From assembly GCA_030630685.1 (NCBI GenBank), contig DAOVMN010000171.1, positions 1-5,610 on the forward strand: DNA of 5,610 nt, read 5' to 3'. Below are positions 1-4,454 of the stretch, piece after piece. The notes under the pieces were generated by a model. That model worked only from the letters and a program-made list of their open reading frames with translations, searched no databases and was not told the DNA's origin. Positions within the stretch are counted from its first letter, which is position 1, and each line of letters begins with the position of its first letter. The stretch comes from Thermoplasmata archaeon (lineage in GTDB: Archaea > Thermoplasmatota > DAOVMN01). A program made the translations under genes and the position numbers.

Positions 1-1213
1 CGTCCATTGCCACATAGCCTGTTCCCGTGTCCTTCATGGCGGAAAAGATTGCAGTTCCGGGAGCGGTGATGTCCGGTTTCAGGGCACCGTCCCCCCTTGG
101 ACCGTGGTTGGAATAGGAGGCATGGGAATCATCGTCCCTCTTCACGGTGTTGTGGTCATTACAAGCTGCCACAGCTATGGCCCCATTCGCTGCCGCGGGA
201 GTGGGAACATTACGGGCACCATTGTTACCCATGGCCGCAACCACGACGATTCCATTTTCTGCCGCCTCGTTGACAGCAAGGGAAATCGCATCATCACCAT
301 TTGAATCCGGCCCACCTATGGACATGCTCATAACATGGATACCATCATTGGCCGGTCCGTCGTTCTCCCAGTCCGTGTCCCTGTTATCTATGCACCACTC
401 TATGGCAGGAAGAGGAATGCCCCCTGCACCAACATCGGTCATCACCTTGACATCCACAAGGCGGGCGCCCGGTGCAATACCCGAATAACCATGGCCGGCC
501 CCTCCTGTTCCAAGGGCGACCCCTGCACAGTGGGTGCCGTGACCGGTTAGACCACTATCACGGGGATTTACTGCTGTTCCACCCGACATCAACTCGAAGT
601 CCCATCCTGCAATGAACTTAAAATCAAAAAGTGTCAAAAGATCGTCGTCCATGTCATCAAGTGACTCATGCCATGAATTCCAGTGGTCGTTCGCCCCGGT
701 ATCCAGAACGGCAATGTTGGTGCCTGTGCCATTGAAACCGAGTTCCTCCCAGACGTCATGATACTTGACACCATCCTCTGCCTCATTTGTGGGTCGGGCC
801 TTTATTGCCTTTGCCGACACGTCGAGCATTGGCTTCATCTCGGGATTGATCTCCACCATACTTACGCCCTCGATGAAGCGGATGACGTCTATCTGCTCCT
901 TAGAGACATGCCCGACAAGAAGGGCATCCACATATTTCGCCCTGTACCAGACCTTCATGTCTAAGGATTCGATGTTCTTCACGTCCTGGTCCGTGGGATG
1001 GTGGTCGTACACCACGATGATGGAAATGTCGTCGTTCGTTCTTTCATCGATAATATCGTCTATCCCATTATGATTCCTGTCCCTCGAGAACTCCTTCCAG
1101 TGGGGGGTTATGTCCAGCATATTATCCAGTCCTTCCCCCCGGGTGTTTGCCGGTATTAGAGGGACCAAAAGCAAGGTGGCGATCATCAGCGCAATGAGGA
1201 TTCTATTAATCAT
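1..1213 (-). CDS. Secreted subtilisin-like serine protease (S8 family), N-terminal 404 residues, cut by window edge
   Basis: This is an extracytoplasmic endopeptidase of the subtilase family. Seen in the translation: a signal peptide (residues about 1-26, basic start, then LIALMIATLLLVPLIPA); a calcium-loop-like motif DRNHNGIDD (45-53); an I9-inhibitor-like propeptide (about 62-125) with alternating beta and helix pattern; then the catalytic domain. The catalytic Asp is D171 in AVLDTG, the catalytic His is H225 in GHGTHCAG, and the oxyanion-hole Asn is N330 in AAMGNNG. The frame ends at GYVAMD plus a first G, exactly where the family has the GTSMA motif, so the catalytic Ser should lie just beyond position 1. 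The Cys after the active-site His (C229) is of the proteinase K type. The start is fixed by an AGGAGG site 6 nt upstream and by the signal peptide. The family call is firm; substrate is unknown. Whether further C-terminal domains follow cannot be seen. Confidence 0.95.
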   Translation of the reverse strand, partial: MINRILIALMIATLLLVPLIPANTRGEGLDNMLDITPHWKEFSRDRNHNGIDDIIDERTNDDISIIVVYDHHPTDQDVKNIESLDMKVWYRAKYVDALLVGHVSKEQIDVIRFIEGVSMVEINPEMKPMLDVSAKAIKARPTNEAEDGVKYHDVWEELGFNGTGTNIAVLDTGANDHWNSWHESLDDMDDDLLTLFDFKFIAGWDFELMSGGTAVNPRDSGLTGHGTHCAGVALGTGGAGHGYSGIAPGARLVDVKVMTDVGAGGIPLPAIEWCIDNRDTDWENDGPANDGIHVMSMSIGGPDSNGDDAISLAVNEAAENGIVVVAAMGNNGARNVPTPAAANGAIAVAACNDHNTVKRDDDSHASYSNHGPRGDGALKPDITAPGTAIFSAMKDTGTGYVAMD

Positions 1214-1219
1214 TTTTTG

Positions 1220-1225
1220 CCTCCT
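1220..1225 (-). promoter_or_regulatory. Shine-Dalgarno site of the S8 protease
   Basis: On the minus strand AGGAGG stands 6 nt before the ATG at 1213. It is the strongest ribosome binding site in the window. It decides the start and argues that the protease mRNA has a leader rather than being leaderless. Confidence 0.85.
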
Positions 1226-1240
1226 AAATTAAGTGTGTTT

Positions 1241-1292
1241 ATACTCGTTATACGAACTCTAAAGCCATACTCGTTATACGAACTCTAAAGCC
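1241..1292. repeat. Perfect 26-bp tandem duplication in the protease upstream region
   Basis: Two identical adjacent copies, 1241-1266 and 1267-1292, with 3 further matching bases (1293-1295). Each copy contains TCGT-TAT-ACGA, a small inverted repeat with 4-bp arms, so the array offers two equally spaced potential operator sites. On the minus strand each repeat boundary carries a TAT-containing element: TATATGG before the first, GTATGG between, GTATAAA after the second. Repeat length and identity are seen directly; a regulatory role is inference. Confidence 0.9.
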
Positions 1293-1299
1293 ATATAAG
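1291..1299. promoter_or_regulatory. Candidate TATA box, possibly bidirectional
   Basis: The plus strand reads CCATATAAG and the minus strand CTTATATGG. For the minus strand, an archaeal start point about 25 nt downstream would fall near 1270 and give the protease a leader of about 57 nt containing its Shine-Dalgarno site. For the plus strand the box centre is about 27 nt before the ATG at 1323, the spacing expected for a leaderless transcript of the hydrogenase remnant. A second minus-strand TATA-like element (TATAAA, 1238-1243) is less likely because its start point would fall at about the Shine-Dalgarno site. Confidence 0.4.
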
Positions 1300-1322
1300 A
1301 ACAGATTTGTGTGTGATTTTAA

Positions 1323-1685
1323 ATGATATTTATGTCTTTGGGCAAATTCGAGTGCGATAGAATTCCCTATCCACGGAATCTCTCTTCTAAGTGCGGTTGT
1401 GAATTCCTGGGGAGGGCGGGACGAGGGATAGGATCGGTGGACGTGCCAAGAGGCATCCTTTTCCATAACTACACCCACAATAACAAGGGAATCTGCACGA
1501 AAGCCAATTGCATCATCCCCGCCAACCAGAACCACCATAACATTGAGAAGGACTTCAGGGCCTTTGCACCAACGCTATTGGACAAACCAGAAAAGGAGAT
1601 CGTGCTCAACCTCGAGATGCTCGTCCGGGCCTACGACCCCTGCATCTCGTGTTCGACCCACTATCTGAAGGTGAAGTTCGTGTAG
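1323..1685 (+). pseudogene. Remnant of [NiFe]-hydrogenase large subunit, C-terminal part only
   Basis: The open frame is 120 residues; from about residue 32 (position about 1416) it matches the C-terminus of group 3-type (MvhA/HydA-like) [NiFe]-hydrogenase large subunits. Landmarks are GRGIGSVDVPRGILFHNY (33-50), ANQNHHNIEKDFR (67-79), and the terminal active-site motif RAYDPCISCSTH (102-113). C107 and C110 are the expected Ni/Fe ligands, and H113 is the residue after which the maturation protease normally cuts, here removing a 7-residue tail. A full subunit is usually over 400 residues and also needs an N-terminal Cys-x-x-Cys pair; that part is absent, and the sequence upstream is the protease promoter on the other strand. 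Residues 1-31 resemble nothing I know. No ribosome site precedes the ATG. It cannot be an active hydrogenase alone; I call it a truncated, possibly recently broken or rearranged gene. It could still be transcribed. No small subunit or maturation genes are nearby. Confidence 0.8.
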
Positions 1686-1699
1686 GGGAAGTTTCCTTC

Positions 1700-2410
1700 T
1701 TAGGCCGCACCCCGGTTTTCATAATCAAAGGATTCCTCGGGTCCCTGTTCTACCGCTTGGTCCGATTGAATTTCTTGAGGGGCAACGGGCCCCCCACCGG
1801 GAAAAGCAGGGGCGGTCTGCTGCCGGGCGTATGCCATGGGCAGGTATCCTTGCCTCAGCTTTTCCTGAGTTTCCTTTAATGCCTTTTTATACAATAAAAC
1901 CCGTTGAATTATTGGTATTAAGAGGATAATACTCCCGATCACACCAAAGAACCAGAGGGAATCGGCAAACCACTGAATCATGATAATAAGGGCTAGGGTC
2001 AAAACAATGAAACCCATGAAGATACCGAGAACATGATTCCCGATTCCTTTCTTCACCATCACTCGACGACACGATGGACATACATAGACGGGAACATCGT
2101 TTCTTTCCTTGCATATATCACAGGTGTACAGAGTACCGGGCCCTAGAACATTATAAAACAAAAAATAGATGAGAGAAGTCCACAGAAGAAGTATTGCGGA
2201 AATTATGCCATAGAAGATATTGCCATCACTTATGCCGATTGCAACCAACGCCACACCACCACCAAAAATCAAGGGTATTAGCACAATAAACCATACAAAA
2301 ACCAGACCGACAGAAGCATCCCCCACATCTATAAAGTTCAACAATGAACCGCATTTCAGGCATATAGTGCTGTGTTTATCGATCTTGGTTCTACATCGCG
2401 GGCATTTCAT
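1700..2410 (-). CDS. Membrane protein with two zinc ribbons and four transmembrane helices, function unknown
   Basis: A 236-residue protein with an internally duplicated plan. A zinc ribbon at the very N-terminus (C3, C6, C17, C20; CPRC and CLKC knuckles) is followed by two hydrophobic helices (about 35-60 and 66-88). A second zinc ribbon (C97, C100, C111, C114; CDIC and CPSC) is followed by two more helices (about 126-148 and 152-174). A charged stretch (175-189) leads to a Pro/Gly/Gln-rich, probably disordered tail. Both ribbons should lie on the same side of the membrane, presumably the cytoplasm. The start at 2410 fits because the first Cys pair begins at residue 3 and GGAG (2418-2421) stands 7 nt upstream. 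Zinc-ribbon membrane proteins of this sort are common in archaea and mostly uncharacterised. No pathway can be assigned. It converges on the hydrogenase remnant with only 14 bp between the stop codons. Confidence 0.85.
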   Translation of the reverse strand: MKCPRCRTKIDKHSTICLKCGSLLNFIDVGDASVGLVFVWFIVLIPLIFGGGVALVAIGISDGNIFYGIISAILLLWTSLIYFLFYNVLGPGTLYTCDICKERNDVPVYVCPSCRRVMVKKGIGNHVLGIFMGFIVLTLALIIMIQWFADSLWFFGVIGSIILLIPIIQRVLLYKKALKETQEKLRQGYLPMAYARQQTAPAFPGGGPVAPQEIQSDQAVEQGPEESFDYENRGAA

Positions 2411-2417
2411 TTTCCAG

Positions 2418-2421
2418 CTCC
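2418..2421 (-). promoter_or_regulatory. Ribosome binding site of the zinc-ribbon membrane protein
   Basis: GGAG on the minus strand, 7 nt before the ATG at 2410. A weak TATA-like element (AATATC, 2446-2451, minus strand) lies about 40 nt upstream of the ATG and could give a short leader containing this site; that promoter is only a guess. Confidence 0.5.
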
Positions 2422-2476
2422 ATGCGGTCTATCATGTTACCGAAAGATATTCTTGAGAAGAGAAACCACACGACAT

Positions 2477-2483
2477 AAAAAAA
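2477..2483 (-). terminator. Possible oligo-T terminator for the PAC2/HAS-barrel operon
   Basis: The minus strand has seven consecutive T residues here, the only such run in the gap downstream of the operon. Archaeal termination often uses simple T tracts without a strong hairpin. If real, the operon transcript would carry the whole 62-bp repeat array in its 3' untranslated region. Single short tracts like this also occur by chance. Confidence 0.3.
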
Positions 2484-2647
2484 CCTTTTGATGAATGAGC
2501 ATTCCTGCCGGGCCAATCCCTTCACGAATCCGATCCCCTCAAAGTAATCGAGGGCTCGAAAAGAATGGAAGAATGCCCGCATCCTCTCATTATCATGGCC
2601 GTCCAGCCGGAGAAGATAGGGTAGGCGAGGAATTATCCGGCACACTT

Positions 2648-2833
2648 AGCAAAAGGCTTGGCGAATACGAGGAGGCATTGGTCAAGGGGGCAAGGAAACC
2701 GGTGCCCTCAGCAAAAGGCTTGGCGAGTACGAGGAGGCATTGGTCAAGGGGGCAAGGAAACCGGTGCCCTCAGCAAAAGGCTTGGCGAGTACGAGGAGGC
2801 ATTGGTCAAGGAGGCAAGGAAACCGGTGCCCAC
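2648..2833. repeat. Three-copy 62-bp tandem repeat (minisatellite)
   Basis: Copies are at 2648-2709, 2710-2771 and 2772-2833. They are almost identical: copy 1 has A for G in GCGA(A/G)TACG, copy 3 has GGAGG for GGGGG after TCAA, and the second-last base of copy 3 is A for T. The unit is purine-rich on the plus strand (41 of 62). Because 62 is not a multiple of 3, each copy is read in a different frame; the plus strand stays open in all three frames through the array. Within each unit GGCA and TGCC flank a 10-nt spacer and ACCGGT is palindromic. It is too short-spaced and lacks the alternating spacer pattern of CRISPR. The array begins 10 bp past the stop codon of the HAS-barrel gene. Confidence 0.95.
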
Positions 2834-2843
2834 AACCCCTGGC

Positions 2844-3431
2844 TCAGAGCTCCACCCTATAACTCCACTCGATCTCCTGAAGCATCAATTCTATTACCGC
2901 CTTCTGTTCCGGGAGAAGCGAAACAAGCATTCTGAGAGCCCTCGATACCGCAGCCTTCACCCCTGGATCATTCTTCACAGGAAGAAGCGGGAGGTAACCA
3001 AGATTCAATCTGCCGTCATTCAGATGAAATCGCTTGATATCACCTATGGACATGATCGAGACAGGGTCATGGATCGCCGGGGAAAGGGAAGGAATACCTG
3101 TTTCCACCGCACCATCTGTTTCTGACCCAAGGATGCCAATACCGCTCACGAGGAGGATGCGGGCAGCCCCGTCGAGAAGCTCGGGGGTGAAAACACCCAT
3201 CTCCCTGGCTGGAGAGAAATGCATTCCCAACCCCTCCTCCGAAACAATCTGGGAGGAGACTATTATTCCAACAATATTTTGATCCCCTTCGCCTATCTTG
3301 ACGAAATTCCCTATCGCACAATCCCGGGGAGCAGGCGGGGACTCGATCTCACCCTCCCTATAAACCGCGACAAGGTAATGAGAATGATCCCTTGAACCCA
3401 CGATTTTCCCCAGAACCACGGAATCGGACAT
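2844..3431 (-). CDS. Predicted HAS-barrel (HerA/ATP-synthase-type beta-barrel) protein, partner of the PAC2 gene
   Basis: A 195-residue soluble protein with no signal peptide or membrane helix. Residues about 5-60 look like a HAS-type small beta barrel: LGKIVGS, a run of hydrophobic strands (HYLVAVY), then IGNFVKIGEGDQNIVGIIV, the pattern seen at the N-terminus of HerA ATPases and ATP-synthase subunits. The middle (90-150) contains LLVSGIGILGS and HDPVSIMS with GYLPLLP. The C-terminus (155-190) is helical. There is no Walker A motif, so it is a barrel without the ATPase. The start at 3431 is supported by GAGG (3439-3442) 7 nt upstream. It follows the PAC2 gene with only 9 nt between stop and start, so the two are almost certainly co-transcribed. 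The HAS-barrel call is from pattern memory and needs a profile or structure search; a different small beta-barrel family is possible. In haloarchaea and other archaea similar barrel proteins are annotated only as domains of unknown function. Confidence 0.6.
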   Translation of the reverse strand: MSDSVVLGKIVGSRDHSHYLVAVYREGEIESPPAPRDCAIGNFVKIGEGDQNIVGIIVSSQIVSEEGLGMHFSPAREMGVFTPELLDGAARILLVSGIGILGSETDGAVETGIPSLSPAIHDPVSIMSIGDIKRFHLNDGRLNLGYLPLLPVKNDPGVKAAVSRALRMLVSLLPEQKAVIELMLQEIEWSYRVEL

Positions 3432-3438
3432 ACACCAA

Positions 3439-3442
3439 CCTC
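3439..3442 (-). promoter_or_regulatory. Ribosome binding site overlapping the PAC2 stop codon
   Basis: On the minus strand the sequence GGTTGAGGTTGGTGTATG contains the PAC2 stop TGA, and GAGG begins inside that stop. The next gene's ATG follows 7 nt after GAGG. This arrangement favours translational coupling, so the two proteins are likely made in linked amounts. Confidence 0.75.
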
Positions 3443-4205
3443 AACCGATGTAGTTCAGGTCCTTGGATCCCTTTTCCACACTCTGTTCAAGGTCCTTCAG
3501 GATGGAGGCATGGAAATCTTCGATCTGTGTGGCCTTGTCCACGAGCTTCTGGTACTCGATATCCACCTTAAGTATCTTGGTGAGTATCTGAAGTACCGCC
3601 TTGGCAGCGGCAGGATCCACAAAATACCCGGAGGTCTCGCCCATGAGGCATGTCCCATTTATGCCCCTCGTCTTCCCAAGGCCGAGCAGGAGGCCGGAAG
3701 CACCCACGATCCCGCTTCCAGGGTCTCCTCTTGAGAACTCTAGACCGTACTCGGAAAGCTCTTCCACAATAGATATATCCGTGGCAGCACCCAACACTCT
3801 CGGCTCCTGGACGATCTTACCAATGCCATACCCTCCAAGGGTGTATATCCTGTTGACACCCATTTCCTCAGCCAATTCGATAACTGCCATGGCCAGCTCG
3901 TACTGTCCCTCGGGCGTGATGCCCTGAAAGTCACCCACGAGAAAGATAATATCATGTTGCCAGGGTTTCGACGATCTCCAGAAATACAGCGAGTTGTCAA
4001 CAAGCCTTACCACACTATCGTCATCAACGATGACCTGAGGCGGGAGAAACCGGGAATAGATCGTGGCAAATTTTGTTGCCTTGAGCTCGTCGACCAGGTG
4101 GTCGGCCGCAAGTTTACCCACGTTGCCCACACCTGGGAGCCCCTCGAGCAGCACGGGATTATCCAGGTCTGGATGCATTGAATATTTGATAATGATTGGT
4201 TCCAT
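3441..4205 (-). CDS. PAC2-family proteasome assembly chaperone (archaeal PbaB-like)
   Basis: A 254-residue cytosolic protein of the PAC2 family, whose archaeal members help assemble or activate the 20S proteasome. Family landmarks: LLEGLPGVGNVGKLAADHL (19-37), SRFLPPQVIV (51-60), the core strand IIFLVGDFQG (86-95), YTLGGYGIGK (121-130), the loop GIVGASGLLLGLGK (165-178), and GTCLMGETSGYFVDP (184-198). A C-terminal helical segment (about 200-248, KAVLQILTKILKVDIEYQK onward) could form a coiled coil. Length fits the family (about 240-260). The start at 4205 has AGGTG (4212-4216) 6 nt upstream, and the family's N-terminus begins within a few residues. The C-terminus reads LNYIG, with Tyr third from the end rather than second, so the strict HbYX proteasome-docking motif is not present. 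It is the first gene of a two-gene operon with the HAS-barrel gene. PbaA versus PbaB identity cannot be settled by eye. Confidence 0.9.
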   Translation of the reverse strand: MEPIIIKYSMHPDLDNPVLLEGLPGVGNVGKLAADHLVDELKATKFATIYSRFLPPQVIVDDDSVVRLVDNSLYFWRSSKPWQHDIIFLVGDFQGITPEGQYELAMAVIELAEEMGVNRIYTLGGYGIGKIVQEPRVLGAATDISIVEELSEYGLEFSRGDPGSGIVGASGLLLGLGKTRGINGTCLMGETSGYFVDPAAAKAVLQILTKILKVDIEYQKLVDKATQIEDFHASILKDLEQSVEKGSKDLNYIG

Positions 4206-4211
4206 AGTTTA

Positions 4212-4252
4212 CACCTTTGTTGTTGCACCCTAACTAATAATTGGTTAATATG
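4212..4252 (-). promoter_or_regulatory. Promoter and ribosome site of the PAC2/HAS-barrel operon
   Basis: On the minus strand a purine-rich BRE-like AGGAAAA is followed by the TATA-like CATATTAA (4245-4252). A start point about 25 nt downstream would lie near 4222, giving a leader of about 17 nt that contains AGGTG (4212-4216), 6 nt before the ATG. The ribosome site is clear; the TATA call is moderate. Confidence 0.5.
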
Positions 4253-4393
4253 TTTTCCTGTGGTGGATCAGATTCTGTGGGTTAACCTAAGGCGCAACTC
4301 AAAGGAAGGACAGGGGTGTTTCAGAATTTGCCCTTTCCTTATTTGGTACGCTACAACGCCGTCTTGAAGGTTTCATAGTTGGGTCACACAACA

Positions 4394-4448
4394 TATTTAT
4401 AGAAAGTATGAAAAATGATGCAAGGATTGTTCCTATTAAAAACAGGTG
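4394..4448 (+). promoter_or_regulatory. Promoter and ribosome site of the beta-propeller gene
   Basis: TATTTATAG (4394-4402) is a good archaeal TATA-like box. A start about 25 nt downstream (near 4424) gives a leader of about 30 nt carrying AGGTG (4444-4448), 6 nt before the ATG at 4455. Between this and the opposite promoter (about 4253-4390) I see no gene or RNA gene. There is only a weak hairpin (AAGGAA at 4302-4307 with TTCCTT at 4335-4340, loop over 20 nt). Confidence 0.55.
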
Positions 4449-4454
4449 ACAATA

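Larger units (their letters stand above)
2411..2843. other. Gene-poor gap between two minus-strand genes, holding a tandem repeat array
   Basis: About 430 bp separate the stop of the HAS-barrel gene from the start of the zinc-ribbon gene. The right half is filled by three 62-bp repeats (2648-2833). The left half has a minus-strand open frame of 84 codons (GTG at 2645 to stop at 2391) that overlaps the zinc-ribbon gene start by 20 bp. It is rich in Phe and Arg, has no family I recognise and no clear ribosome site, so I do not call it a gene, though a small translationally coupled protein cannot be excluded. On the plus strand a protein-like stretch runs from about 2595 into the first repeat across a frame change, possibly a decayed reading frame. 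Confidence 0.6.

Noticed and set aside
1248..1538. Minus-strand frame of 96 codons opposite the hydrogenase remnant
   Set aside because: It lies antisense to clearly hydrogenase-like coding sequence and ends within the tandem duplication. No family resemblance.
1686..1699. Bidirectional terminator between the hydrogenase remnant and the zinc-ribbon gene
   Set aside because: The spacer is only 14 bp with a GGAA-GT-TTCC mini-palindrome and no long T tract; too weak to call.
2391..2645. Minus-strand frame of 84 codons from GTG, overlapping the zinc-ribbon gene start by 20 bp
   Set aside because: No recognisable family, no clear ribosome site, a Phe/Arg-heavy composition, and a stop immediately before the GTG. 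Kept only as a remark in the gap entry; a conserved homologue would revive it.
2648..2833. CRISPR array
   Set aside because: The repeats are directly adjacent with no variable spacers, the 62-bp unit is too long, and no cas gene is present.
2495..3125. Long plus-strand open frames through the 62-bp repeats and the 3' half of the HAS-barrel gene
   Set aside because: They are open because the repeat unit lacks stops in every plus frame, and they run antisense to a well-supported gene. The translation beyond the repeats does not look like a protein family.
4302..4340. Hairpin or small RNA in the divergent intergenic region
   Set aside because: Only 6-8 bp of pairing with a loop over 20 nt, no T tract at its end, and no resemblance to a known RNA family.
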